Shown: positions 1 to 9,152 of the stretch, one piece after another | Numbering within the stretch: the first letter of the stretch is position 1 | How the letters are laid out: each line of letters opens with the position of its first letter | Assembly: GCF_014282275.1 (NCBI RefSeq) | Contig: NZ_VFIA01000016.1 | Span: forward strand, 62,001-126,000 | Length of the DNA stretch: 64,000 nt | Reading direction: 5' to 3' | From: Spirosoma utsteinense | GTDB lineage: Bacteria > Bacteroidota > Bacteroidia > Cytophagales > Spirosomataceae | The notes under the pieces: model-generated | Told to the model about the DNA's origin: nothing | Databases searched by the model: none | What the model saw: only the letters and a program-made list of their open reading frames with translations | Program-made: the position numbers and the translations under genes

Positions 1-2557
1 GTTTGGCATCTTCCATCAGCGACTCACCAACCAGATCAGGATACTCGTCGCGGAAGGTCAGGATAGCCGACGGTTCCAGCCCTACCAGTGGTGTGTCGGC
101 CGTGATGACATCCTTTAACGCTCGTACGTTCCGTTCAGCCAGCGTTTTGGCATACTTGAGCATTCCCTTCGACAAAGCCGCCCGGCCACTTTCTCCATGC
201 TCGGGAATGACGACGGTATAGCCCAGCCGCTCGAACAGCTGAATCGCTTTCTGACCAACTTCAACATCATTGAAATTGGTAAATTCATCCATGAAAAGCA
301 GGATCTGACCAACTTCCCTGCTTTCAAACCCGTCTCGCCGTTGTGGCGTAGGGCGCGACTTAAACCAGCTCGTTACCGTCGTTTTCCCCATCAACGGCAT
401 TGTCCGGTCGGGGTGAAAACCGATGGTGCGGTTGGCGATACGCCGGAGCGCGGGCGTTCCCAGCACACCGTTCCAGGCCCAGGGCACAAGCGAGGCCAGG
501 CCCGACAATCGGGCGAAGTTGGCAATCAGCCGCGACCGGATCGGGATGCCGTGTTCGTCGTAGTAATGCTGTAAGAATTCTGCTTTTAGCTTCGACACGT
601 CCACATTAGACGGACATTCGTTTTTGCAGCCCTTGCACGACAGACACAGGTCATACACCTCTTTGATCTCCTCGTGGTCGAAACGGTTTTCCTTCGGCGA
701 GTGCGTCAGCATCTCGCGCAGGATATTGGCCCGCGCGCGTGTTGAGTCTTTCTCGTTTCGGGTAGCCATGTAGCTGGGGCACATAGTCCCGCCCGATGCT
801 TCGGTTTTGCGGCAGTCGCCGGAGCCGTTGCATTGCTCGGCATGCTGGAGAATGGTCTGGTCTTTATACCGGAAATACGTCTGAAAGGCGGGCGTTTGCT
901 GACCGGCTTCGTAGCGCAGGAACGTATCCATGGGGGGCGTCTCAACTACTTTGCCGGGGTTGAAGATGCCGTTCGGGTCCCAGGTATGCTTGATCGTTCG
1001 CATCAACTCGTAGTTGTGTGCGCCTACCATTTTCGGAATGAACTCACCCCGCAAGCGCCCGTCGCCATGCTCGCCCGATAGCGAACCGTCGTACTTTTTG
1101 ACCAGCGTCGCAATTTCCTCGGCAATCATCCGGTACTGCCGGTGACCTTCTTCCGTTTTCAGGTTGATGATGGGGCGCAGGTGCAGCTCGCCCGACCCTG
1201 CGTGTGCGTAGTGGACCGAATGCATCTTATGCTTCGTCAGGATCTCGTTGAACTCCCGGATATAATCGGGCAGATCATGTACATCGACGGCGGTATCCTC
1301 GATCACCGCTACCGCTTTCGCGTCGCCGGGGAGGTTCCCCAACAGCCCGAGTCCGGCTTTACGGAGCGTCCAGATTTTTTTGGTGTCTTCGCCGAAGAGC
1401 AGGGGAAAATGGTAGCCCATGCCCGCGGCCCGCATCTCGGCTTCCATCTGAGCCGCCAGTTGTTCAATTTCGGCCCGCGTATCGCGCGACAGATCGACAA
1501 CGAGGATGATCGGGAAATGGTCGGTCGGGGTCTTTTGAACGAAGAAACTGTTTTTGCGCTGTTCGGGGTTCGTGTCGGCCCGTTCCAGGATAATATCGTC
1601 GATCAGTTCGACCGCGTAAGGCTTATACTTGAGCGCTACCAGCGTAGCACGAAGCGACTCATCGATGGAGTGGCAATGCACACAAACCAGCCCGCTTTCT
1701 TTTGGGGGGAGTGGGACGATATTGAGCTTGATTTCGGTCAGGAAGCAGAGCGTTCCCTCCGAGCCGGCAATGAATTTGGCGAGGTTAAACGGTGGTCCGG
1801 CGGGCGTAAATGGCTCCATCTCCAGGACTTCGTCGAGCGCGTAACCCGTGTTGCGTCGTTCGATGGTGCGCTTCGGAAAGTTGCGCCGGATCTCTGCCTG
1901 ATTAGCCTGGTTGGTCAGGATCTCGTTCGTAGTGAGCAGAATCTTATCGGCCAGGGTAGCGCTGCCATTCCGGCGGCTGGCTTCGCCCACGGCTTTGGTG
2001 AACTCCCAGCCGCTCATATCGCCAAACTCCACTTCGGAGCCGTCGGCCAGTAACGCTTTCACCGAGATCGTATGCTCGCGGGTGGCCCGGTACACGACCG
2101 AATTGGAGCCGCAGGAATTGTTGCCCACCATGCCGCCAATCATAGCCCGGTTCGCCGTTGAGGTCTCCGGGCCAAAATACAGTCCGTATGGTTTAAGCGC
2201 CTGATTCAGCTCATCGCGGATAACGCCCGGCTGCACCCGCACCCATCGCTCCTCAGGATTGATCTCCAGGATTTTTGTGAAATGCTTCGATACGTCGACG
2301 ACGATGCCGCTGCCCACCACCTGACCCGCCAGCGACGTGCCGCCCGTTCGCGGAATCAGCGATGTTTTGTGCTCCCGGGCAAAGGCGATCAGTGTTTTCA
2401 GATCATCGATCGTTTGAGGAATGGCAACGGCGGCCGGCATCTCCCGGTAGGCGGAAGCATCGGTAGCGTAGAGCGTACGATGCGTATTGTCGGTCAAAAA
2501 ATCACCCTGCAAGCGGGTTTTCAGGTCGTCGAACGGGTGAGCAGTCGTTGTGGGCAT
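1..2557 (-). CDS. FAD-linked oxidase with Fe-S domain (GlcD/D-lactate dehydrogenase-like), 3' end beyond the window
   Basis: The minus strand stays open from an ATG at 2557 to the window edge (about 852 residues), so the C-terminus is missing. It starts MPTTTAHPFDD, with an AGGAG directly before the ATG. The N-terminal half is an FAD-binding PCMH/FAD_binding_4 domain: 'IPRTGGTSLAGQVVG' and 'GGMVGNNSCGSNS' are the pyrophosphate-binding loops. A FAD-oxidase C domain follows, with 'HYAHAGSGELHLRP' and 'GSLSGEHGDGRLRGEF'. Two cysteine clusters for Fe-S binding come next (CNGSGDCRKTEASGGTMCP, then CLSCKGCKNECP), and the start of the CCG/heterodisulfide-reductase-like part is visible. Fusions of this type are about 970-1,000 residues long and oxidise D-2-hydroxy acids, passing electrons to quinone or a cytochrome. 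The exact substrate cannot be told. A 303-residue plus-strand ORF across it is an antisense shadow. Confidence 0.93.
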   Translation of the reverse strand, partial: MPTTTAHPFDDLKTRLQGDFLTDNTHRTLYATDASAYREMPAAVAIPQTIDDLKTLIAFAREHKTSLIPRTGGTSLAGQVVGSGIVVDVSKHFTKILEINPEERWVRVQPGVIRDELNQALKPYGLYFGPETSTANRAMIGGMVGNNSCGSNSVVYRATREHTISVKALLADGSEVEFGDMSGWEFTKAVGEASRRNGSATLADKILLTTNEILTNQANQAEIRRNFPKRTIERRNTGYALDEVLEMEPFTPAGPPFNLAKFIAGSEGTLCFLTEIKLNIVPLPPKESGLVCVHCHSIDESLRATLVALKYKPYAVELIDDIILERADTNPEQRKNSFFVQKTPTDHFPIILVVDLSRDTRAEIEQLAAQMEAEMRAAGMGYHFPLLFGEDTKKIWTLRKAGLGLLGNLPGDAKAVAVIEDTAVDVHDLPDYIREFNEILTKHKMHSVHYAHAGSGELHLRPIINLKTEEGHRQYRMIAEEIATLVKKYDGSLSGEHGDGRLRGEFIPKMVGAHNYELMRTIKHTWDPNGIFNPGKVVETPPMDTFLRYEAGQQTPAFQTYFRYKDQTILQHAEQCNGSGDCRKTEASGGTMCPSYMATRNEKDSTRARANILREMLTHSPKENRFDHEEIKEVYDLCLSCKGCKNECPSNVDVSKLKAEFLQHYYDEHGIPIRSRLIANFARLSGLASLVPWAWNGVLGTPALRRIANRTIGFHPDRTMPLMGKTTVTSWFKSRPTPQRRDGFESREVGQILLFMDEFTNFNDVEVGQKAIQLFERLGYTVVIPEHGESGRAALSKGMLKYAKTLAERNVRALKDVITADTPLVGLEPSAILTFRDEYPDLVGESLMEDAK

Positions 2558-2619
2558 CTCCTGGCTGATTGGCAAAAATCGGATGGTAAAGGTAACGAAA
2601 ATCGCCGGAACAAGCCCGT

Positions 2620-3630
2620 CTAAGGCGCTTTGGTCAGCTGTTGAAGTACCAGCAGGGGCTCATTGTTACGCACAAGGATAACATCGGTTTTGCCGTTTAC
2701 GTGCACTTTTGTCATCCGTTTCACTTGCCCGCTTATGGGTAAGCCGTCTAGCGGAACGGGCTCAAACCGGCAGTTCCCTTTGTTAACCAGTACCATACCA
2801 TGGTCGGCATCGTAGCGTCCCATCTGGATATTACAGCCGTAGAAATTGCCGCCTAGCAGTACGTCCGGGAGAGCATCGCCATTGGCATCAATTACGGTGG
2901 CAGCATAGTAGGGAGCCAGCTGCGCCATGAACGGAAGCGGTCGTGCCGAAAAGTGTCCTGTGCCGTCGTTGACCAGCACAAGGTTGTCGAAGGTGTTTGC
3001 TTCCAGGGTTCGGGCGTTCGCCAGATTGTCGGCCCCGATCAGGTCCTTAATGCTGGCGCTGACAAAATCGCGGGCGTAGATAAATTTCTTCTTGATGAAC
3101 GGAAATTGTTTTTCCGTCTCGGCCTTGTTGGCAAACAGGACTTCTTCGTGACCGAGGTAGTAGCTCAGCACCTGATCTATTTTTTCATTCTTGTCGAAGT
3201 CGCCAACGTACAGCCGAACGGGTTCCTCGGGCGTGGCCTGCAAGCGGCTGTTGCGGCCCAGGTTGCCAACCAGAATATCCACGTCGCCGTCCTTGTCGAA
3301 ATCCTGCGGCAGCACCATGTTCCACCAGCCTTTCTGATCGGTCAGTATGCGTTTGGTAAACTGCCCGTTCTGATTTTCGAGCAGACAAATACCGTCCCAT
3401 TCCATCGCTACCAACAAATCGGGATCGTGGTCGTGGTCAAAATCGACCCATTCGGCACTTTTAACCATACCAATGTTGGGAAGCTCGGGTGCCCGGCGGG
3501 CTGTCATATCCGTAAATCGCCCGGTGCCGTCGTTCATGAGCAGATAGGAGCGGGGCGAGTTGCCGTACTCGAACGGAGTGGTCCGGCCACCGATGAACAG
3601 ATCAGGCTTGCCATCGCCGGTTATGTCCAT
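2620..3630 (-). pseudogene. 5'-truncated VCBS/CRTAC1-like protein remnant
   Basis: The 336-codon frame corresponds only to the last third (about residue 770 onward) of the 1,100-residue VCBS/UnbV proteins at 9153-19251. Shared landmarks include 'DGKPDLFIGGR', 'GWWNMVLPQDFDKDGDVDILVGNLG', 'DVLLGGNFYG' and 'QMGRYDADHGMVLVNKG'. Homology begins almost at the first ATG. Only about 14 unrelated in-frame codons precede it before a TAA. The signal peptide, first propeller and UnbV domain are absent. Some normally conserved positions have drifted: 'MEWDGI' stands where the paralogues have GEWMP or GDWMP, and 'DFDHDHDPD' has lost a calcium-loop glycine. This is best read as the surviving 3' end of a deleted paralogue. 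Secretion would be impossible without a new signal. It lies 62 bp upstream of the oxidase gene, in the same direction. Confidence 0.8.
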
Positions 3631-3642
3631 TGCCCGAGTATA

Positions 3643-3998
3643 ATAGGTGCATGTACTCAGTTGAGATTGTTATCACTAACCCTTCAGCGTAAAGTTTGCA
3701 TGATCTAATATTTATTGAAAGTAAAAAAGTACGGGTTTAAGGAGGGGCGTTGATGGATCTTATTAATTACTGTTGCTCGACTGGCTATGGCTAGGCTAAT
3801 TCATTTTTAATCCAGATTTATCTTGTAGCTAAACCAGGAGTTATATAGGCAATTATATAAATTTTTTGAAAAATAAAATGCTGATAACCAGCACCTTATT
3901 TTTCAAATTTTACCTATGGGCTAAGTGGGAAGCGTAGTCGAAAGAAAAAATTATGGTACTATATTCACTAACTATAATCTGATTTTGATATTTACTAG
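3643..3998. other. AT-rich intergenic stretch, no gene seen
   Basis: This AT-rich gap between the truncated VCBS remnant (minus) and the susC promoter (plus) has no ORF with recognisable coding character and no RNA gene that I can identify. It probably holds the scar of the deletion that removed the 5' part of the minus-strand gene. Confidence 0.5.
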
Positions 3999-4031
3999 TT
4001 TGTATTTCTCGAGTTAACATGACTACTTTTG
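3999..4031 (+). promoter_or_regulatory. Predicted Bacteroidota-type promoter of susC
   Basis: TTTG at 3999-4002 is followed after 21 bp by TACTTTTG at 4024-4031. This matches the Bacteroidota -33/-7 consensus (TTTG, then TAnnTTTG). It lies about 170 bp upstream of the susC ATG and would give a long AT-rich leader. Predicted by motif only. Confidence 0.55.
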
Positions 4032-4204
4032 CTACTTGGCTACTGATTATGTTCTATTAATTCCGGTCAATTTGCAATAAAAGTCTACTATTATTGCAGA
4101 CTAAATTAGCGCCAGATATGCTATCTTATTGATAGACATACTATTAACGGAATTTATACTGCCAAAAAGTCAACCAATTATCTTTAACTTTTTAGTTTAA
4201 ACTT

Positions 4205-7200
4205 ATGATGGACAAATCCTACAAATCAAGCCGCTTTAGTGGTTGCGTAGGTCTGGTTGGGCAATCCCAGCCCCAGTCATTCGTGCAGAGGGCCTTCTTC
4301 AGCTTTCTGACAATGCTGGTAATGGTAGTGCTGTTAAGTAGCCAGACAGCCTGGGCGCAGGAGCGCACTGTAACCGGTAAAGTAACGGACGCAACGGGTT
4401 CCGTTTTGCCAGGGGTAAGTATTCAGGTGAAGGGAACTACGCGGGGGGCCAATACCAATGCAGATGGGGTGTATACCTTGACTGTAGGTGACAATGCAAC
4501 GCTTGTGTTCAGTTTCATTGGTTACACCTCGCAGGAAGTTGTGGTAGGAAATCGGTCGACAGTTGATGTTCAACTAGCCGACGATACGAAAGCGCTACAG
4601 GAGGTGGTAGTAGTTGGCTACGGTACGCAGAAAGCCAAAGACGTTACCGGATCGGTAGCAACGCTGGGAACGAAAGATTTTAACAAAGGCGTGATCTCAT
4701 CGCCTGAACAACTGTTACAAGGCCGGGTGGCGGGTGTTCAGATCACGCCAGCCAGTGGTGAGCCGGGCGCGGCCAACAACATCCAGATTCGGGGTGCTGT
4801 TTCGCTGCGCGGTGGTAACACGCCTTTGTACGTTATTGACGGTGTGCCCCTCGACGGTGGCGACTTCAGCAGTGGTACACCGGATTTTGGTACGGGTACC
4901 ACCACAGCTCGTAACCCGCTGTCATTCCTGAACCCGAGCGATATTGAAAATATTTCGGTATTGAAAGACGCTTCGGCGGCTGCTATTTATGGTGCACGGG
5001 GTGCGAACGGTGTTGTCCTGATCACGACGCGCAAAGGCCGGGCCGGTGCACCGCAGTTCAACTTCTCCGCATCGGCAGCCGTTTCTTCCTCGCTGAAGCG
5101 CTACGATCTGCTGTCGGCTTCCGATTTCCTGGCCGGTGTAACCAAGGCGGGTGGCGATGCGACGCTGAGCACCGTGAATGCGGGTGCTGACGTAAACTGG
5201 CAGGATCAGATTCTGCGCACCAGTGTTTCGCAGATCTACAACGCCAGCTTTGGTGGTGGTTCCAACGACACGCGTTACCTGTTCTCTTTAGGTTATCAGG
5301 ACCAACAGGGCCTTGTTAAAAACACGGGTCAGCAGCGGGTCACGGGTCGTATTAATGCCTCGCAGGACTTGTTCAACAAAAAAGTGAACCTGGCTGTGAA
5401 CGCCACAACCTCGTCGGTGAGCGATCAGTATGCACTGACCGGCAACCAGGCTGGTGCGCTGGGAAACCTGTTTGGTGCTATGATTGGTGCCAACCCGACG
5501 TATCCGGTATTCACCAACAGCAGCGATACGGCATCCTACTACCAGTTGGCGGGTGGATCGTACCGGAACCCACGGGCTATGCTTGACTACTACCACGACC
5601 GTGGGGTAACCAACCGTACGCTGGCTAACCTCAGTGCTACCTGGAACATCCTGGAAGGGTTGTCGCTGAAGGCCAACTTCGGTGTCGATAACTCTACCTC
5701 GACCCGTACCACCTCGATCGATTCGCGGTTGAACGGTCAGTTCTCGGTACCGCTGGGCTCGGTAACGAACCAGGTATATGCAGATGCCACAACAGGATTG
5801 GGTGGGGCTGCTTATATCAATAGCCTGAACCGCTTGTCTAAACTGGTTGAATACACCGCTAACTACAACAGAACGCTCGGGTCGGGTGTACTGGATGCGG
5901 TAGTTGGCTTTGCTTACCAGACCTTTGGTACAAGAACGAACTACGTAGCGGCCAGCCGGTTCCCCTTCAACGAATCCTCCATTTCGTATCCCGACAACAT
6001 CGGTGCCGCAAATACCCTGACGGGAACCGCTATTGGTGGTGGTTCGTCGCGCAATCAGAATGACCTGCAGTCGTTCTTTGGCCGTGCCAACTACAACTTC
6101 AAAGAGAAGTACCTCCTCACCGCCACCGTGCGGGTCGATGGTTCGTCGCGCTTCGGGGTCAACAACAAGTATGGTACGTTCCCATCGGTAGCCGCTGCCT
6201 GGCGCATCTCGCAAGAAGACTTTATGCCGAAGGGTATTTTCGATGACCTGAAATTGCGTGCAAACTACGGTATCGTAGGAAACCAGGATTTCACGGGTGG
6301 TGCGTCGAAAATCATATACACCTATAACAATACAGGTGCACAGATTCGGCAGAACAACCCAAACCCGGATCTGAAGTGGGAACAGAACACCACGACGGGT
6401 GCTGGGATTGACTTCAGCGTGGCGAAAGGACGTCTGTCGGGTTCGATCGACTACTACAACCGCGCGGGAACGAATACTCTATTGCAAGTCTTCTACGCGC
6501 AGCCTGCGCCGGTGAACTACAGATGGATCAACCTGCCCGGTCAGATCGTGAGCCGGGGTATCGAGTTGAACCTGATCTATCAGGTGTTCCAGAAAGCTTC
6601 GTTTGGCTGGGAGTCGGTGTTTAACCTGACTACGCTCAACATCAAAGCGCAGAACATTGGTACGAACCAGGCCGTTGGTGCCATTAGCGGTCAAGGTTTG
6701 TCAGGTGCTTATGCCGAGCGGATCACCGATGGCTACCCACCGTTCGCTTTCTTCATTCCCAAGTTCACGGGCTTCGATGCAAACGGGTTCTCGACTTACG
6801 CCGACGATGGCCGCCCTACGTATCAGGGCAGCCCATTTGCTAAGCTACGTCTTGGTCTGACTAACAACTTCACGTTTGGTCAGTGGACAGCCAGTCTTTT
6901 CGTCAACGGTCAGTTTGGTGGTAAAATCTACAACAATACGGCCAACGCGCTGTTTGCGAAAGGTGCCCTCAAAAACGCCCGCAACGTAACCTACGAAGTG
7001 GCGAACAGCAACGAGAACGGCCTGAACCCCGCTTCGGTATCGACTCGCTTCCTGGAGAAGAGTGACTACGTTCGGATCACCAACCTGACACTGTCGCGCC
7101 GGTTCGACCTGCCGCAGGGTGGTTTTGCCAAGTCGCTGTCGCTGTCGCTCACGGGGCAGAACCTGTTCATCTTCACAGGCTACACCGGCCTGAATCCGGA

Positions 7201-7315
7201 CGTGAACACGGTGACTTACAACGGTAACGGGAATGGTATTCCATCGTTAGGTATCGACTATACGCCGTACCCAACGCCCCGTACCGTGACGCTGGGATTA
7301 AATGTTGGATTCTAA
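4205..7315 (+). CDS. SusC/RagA-family TonB-linked outer membrane transporter
   Basis: 1,036 residues, the usual length for SusC. A signal peptide ends near A51 (hydrophobic stretch, then TAWA-QE). A carboxypeptidase-regulatory-like (CarboxypepD_reg) domain spans about residues 55-132 ('VTGKVTDATGSVLPGVSI'). The TonB-box/linker 'LQEVVVVGYGTQ' lies near 130-142. A TonB-dependent plug with 'RVAGVQITP' and 'PLYVIDGVPLDGG' follows, and then a large beta-barrel ends in an aromatic terminal strand (VTLGLNVGF). It forms an outer-membrane 'pedal bin' with the SusD protein encoded 105 bp downstream and imports a ligand using TonB energy. The substrate is unknown. The start could be either of two adjacent ATGs (4205 or 4208). 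No ECF sigma/anti-sigma pair or hybrid two-component regulator adjoins it. Confidence 0.96.
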   Translation: MMDKSYKSSRFSGCVGLVGQSQPQSFVQRAFFSFLTMLVMVVLLSSQTAWAQERTVTGKVTDATGSVLPGVSIQVKGTTRGANTNADGVYTLTVGDNATLVFSFIGYTSQEVVVGNRSTVDVQLADDTKALQEVVVVGYGTQKAKDVTGSVATLGTKDFNKGVISSPEQLLQGRVAGVQITPASGEPGAANNIQIRGAVSLRGGNTPLYVIDGVPLDGGDFSSGTPDFGTGTTTARNPLSFLNPSDIENISVLKDASAAAIYGARGANGVVLITTRKGRAGAPQFNFSASAAVSSSLKRYDLLSASDFLAGVTKAGGDATLSTVNAGADVNWQDQILRTSVSQIYNASFGGGSNDTRYLFSLGYQDQQGLVKNTGQQRVTGRINASQDLFNKKVNLAVNATTSSVSDQYALTGNQAGALGNLFGAMIGANPTYPVFTNSSDTASYYQLAGGSYRNPRAMLDYYHDRGVTNRTLANLSATWNILEGLSLKANFGVDNSTSTRTTSIDSRLNGQFSVPLGSVTNQVYADATTGLGGAAYINSLNRLSKLVEYTANYNRTLGSGVLDAVVGFAYQTFGTRTNYVAASRFPFNESSISYPDNIGAANTLTGTAIGGGSSRNQNDLQSFFGRANYNFKEKYLLTATVRVDGSSRFGVNNKYGTFPSVAAAWRISQEDFMPKGIFDDLKLRANYGIVGNQDFTGGASKIIYTYNNTGAQIRQNNPNPDLKWEQNTTTGAGIDFSVAKGRLSGSIDYYNRAGTNTLLQVFYAQPAPVNYRWINLPGQIVSRGIELNLIYQVFQKASFGWESVFNLTTLNIKAQNIGTNQAVGAISGQGLSGAYAERITDGYPPFAFFIPKFTGFDANGFSTYADDGRPTYQGSPFAKLRLGLTNNFTFGQWTASLFVNGQFGGKIYNNTANALFAKGALKNARNVTYEVANSNENGLNPASVSTRFLEKSDYVRITNLTLSRRFDLPQGGFAKSLSLSLTGQNLFIFTGYTGLNPDVNTVTYNGNGNGIPSLGIDYTPYPTPRTVTLGLNVGF

Positions 7316-7419
7316 GCAACCATACGTGTTCTTATTCCGTATCTACTGGTGAATCGGTAAACCGGGTTGCCGGTAGATACGAATTGGAAAACAACAGACT
7401 ACTTTTCATTATAAAAAAC

Positions 7420-9015
7420 ATGAATTTATCTAAATATCAGACCATTGGGTTGCTGACCGCCACGATGCTGGTTGGTAGTGTTGGAATAAATGGCTGTACC
7501 GATTTGGACGATAAAGTGTTTGGTTCACTCTCGTCGACAAACGCTTCGCAGGGATCGATCAAGTTAGATCCTACAGCTACGCTGCAAGGTGCCTATCAGG
7601 CGCTGTACGTCATTGCCAATAGCCAGGGACGGACCTATGCACTACAGGAGCATTCGTCTGACGAAATGATGGGCCCAACGCGGGGAACCGACTGGGACGA
7701 TTTCGGTGTGTGGCGTAAACTGCACCAACACACCTGGGATTCGCAGCACGTTGAAGTCCTGAATGCATGGAATGACATGAACACGGGCGCTTTCCGCTCA
7801 TCGCAGGCCGTGTTTGCCGCTGGTACGAATGCGCAGCTCGTTGCCCAAGCCAAATTCCTGCGGGGTTTCTTCACGTCTTATGTCGTTGACTTGTTTGGCC
7901 GTACGCCGGTTCGTCAGGTAACGGACGCGGCTGATGCCAATCCACAAGTGCTGAGTCGGAAAGCAGCGTCTGATTTCGTAATCGGCGATTTGCGGGCCGC
8001 GTTTGCCACCTTGCCCGCTTACACTAAAGCAACGGCAAACGTAGCCAGTAAGGAAGCGGCTGCCACTATGCTGGCCAAAATGTATCTAAACCGGGCGGTG
8101 TACAATCAGTCGCCTGCCAGCCCGGCCGGTCCGTATACATTCGCCAAAAGCGACATGGACTCCGCTGTCTATTTTTGCAATCAGGTGATCGCCAATACCG
8201 CGTTCTCCCTGACGACCAAAGGCAAGTATTTCGACAACTTCCACTGGGACAATGACCAGCGTTCGAACGAGCTGATCTTTACCATTCAGAATACGTCAAC
8301 GGCGCAGCCCGGTAGCGTACAGAATCGGTACTTCATGACGGAGCACTACAATCAGTACATTGGTGCCTGGAATGGTTTCACGACGCTGGCTGATTTCTAC
8401 AACAGCTTTGAAGCAACGGATGAACGGCGTTCGGCTCAACCATCGGACTTGACCCCGTTAACGGGTCTGACGGCTGGTTTCCAGGTGGGTCAGCAATATG
8501 GTGCGCCCGCCAAAGGAACGACCGCGCTTGTCCCTCTGAAAGATCGTAGTGGTAACCCACTGGTCTTCACACCTGAGGTGAACATTGGGCTGGCTAACGA
8601 GGTGCAGGGTATCCGGGTTATCAAATACCTGCCAAACCCGCTGACCTTTAACAACCCAACCAATGATTACATATTGCTGCGTTATGCCGACGTATTGCTG
8701 ATGAAGGCCGAAGCGGTGTTGCGCGGTGGTACGGATTCGCAAGGCCAAACGGCTGCGGCTATCGTAAACAATCTGCGGGCAACGCGTGGCGCATCGGTAC
8801 TGGCAACCGTCGATCTGCCGGCTGTGCTGGCCGAACGGGGTCGTGAGTTGTACTGGGAAGGCTGGCGCAGGAGCGATGAAATTCGCTTTGGTACGTTCCT
8901 GAACCCGGTTGATCAGCGCCCATCCAAATCGCCGGATACAGCTGTCCTGTTCCCGTTCCCACAACAGGCCATCGATAGTAATCCAAATTTACAGCCTCAG
9001 AATACAGGCTATTAA
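7420..9015 (+). CDS. SusD/RagB-family surface nutrient-binding lipoprotein
   Basis: From the ATG at 7420 the protein is 531 residues. An in-frame TTG at 7384 would add 12 residues before the signal and is less likely. The signal peptide ends in a lipobox with Cys26 (GING-C), followed by an acidic TDLDD stretch of the kind that favours surface export of Bacteroidota lipoproteins. SusD features include the N-terminal 'LQGAYQALYVI' region, TPR-like helices with 'SKEAAATMLAKMYLNRAVYN', and the C-terminal 'ILLRYADVLLMKAEAVLRG' plus 'LAERGRELYWEGWRRSDEIRFG' hallmark. The protein ends 'PQQAIDSNPNLQPQNTGY', typical of the family. It caps the SusC barrel and captures ligand. It is co-transcribed with susC and followed by a hairpin. 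Confidence 0.95.
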   Translation: MNLSKYQTIGLLTATMLVGSVGINGCTDLDDKVFGSLSSTNASQGSIKLDPTATLQGAYQALYVIANSQGRTYALQEHSSDEMMGPTRGTDWDDFGVWRKLHQHTWDSQHVEVLNAWNDMNTGAFRSSQAVFAAGTNAQLVAQAKFLRGFFTSYVVDLFGRTPVRQVTDAADANPQVLSRKAASDFVIGDLRAAFATLPAYTKATANVASKEAAATMLAKMYLNRAVYNQSPASPAGPYTFAKSDMDSAVYFCNQVIANTAFSLTTKGKYFDNFHWDNDQRSNELIFTIQNTSTAQPGSVQNRYFMTEHYNQYIGAWNGFTTLADFYNSFEATDERRSAQPSDLTPLTGLTAGFQVGQQYGAPAKGTTALVPLKDRSGNPLVFTPEVNIGLANEVQGIRVIKYLPNPLTFNNPTNDYILLRYADVLLMKAEAVLRGGTDSQGQTAAAIVNNLRATRGASVLATVDLPAVLAERGRELYWEGWRRSDEIRFGTFLNPVDQRPSKSPDTAVLFPFPQQAIDSNPNLQPQNTGY

Positions 9016-9039
9016 TCAGTCGATAACGTATTTATACGG

Positions 9040-9072
9040 ACGAACAGCAGCTCACTACGGGCTGCTGTTCGT
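9040..9072 (+). terminator. Hairpin after susD
   Basis: An inverted repeat of CGAACAGCAGC (9041-9051) and GCTGCTGTTCG (9061-9071) around a 9-nt loop lies just after the susD stop. There is no strong T-run, so it may attenuate rather than fully terminate. The next gene begins about 80 bp further on, in the same direction. Confidence 0.55.
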
Positions 9073-9152
9073 GTTTATACGGTTGTTGGTCAGCCCAATA
9101 AAATAATCGTGATACAGCACTTATCGGGTCTGTTGTGCGTTTTTTTGCTTAG

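Noticed and set aside
1142..2053. 303-residue plus-strand ORF
   Set aside because: It is antisense to the FAD/Fe-S oxidase, whose minus-strand frame shows domain motifs across the whole region.
5288..6214. 308-residue minus-strand ORF inside susC
   Set aside because: Antisense shadow of the SusC barrel; composition is Arg/Val-rich with no family signature.
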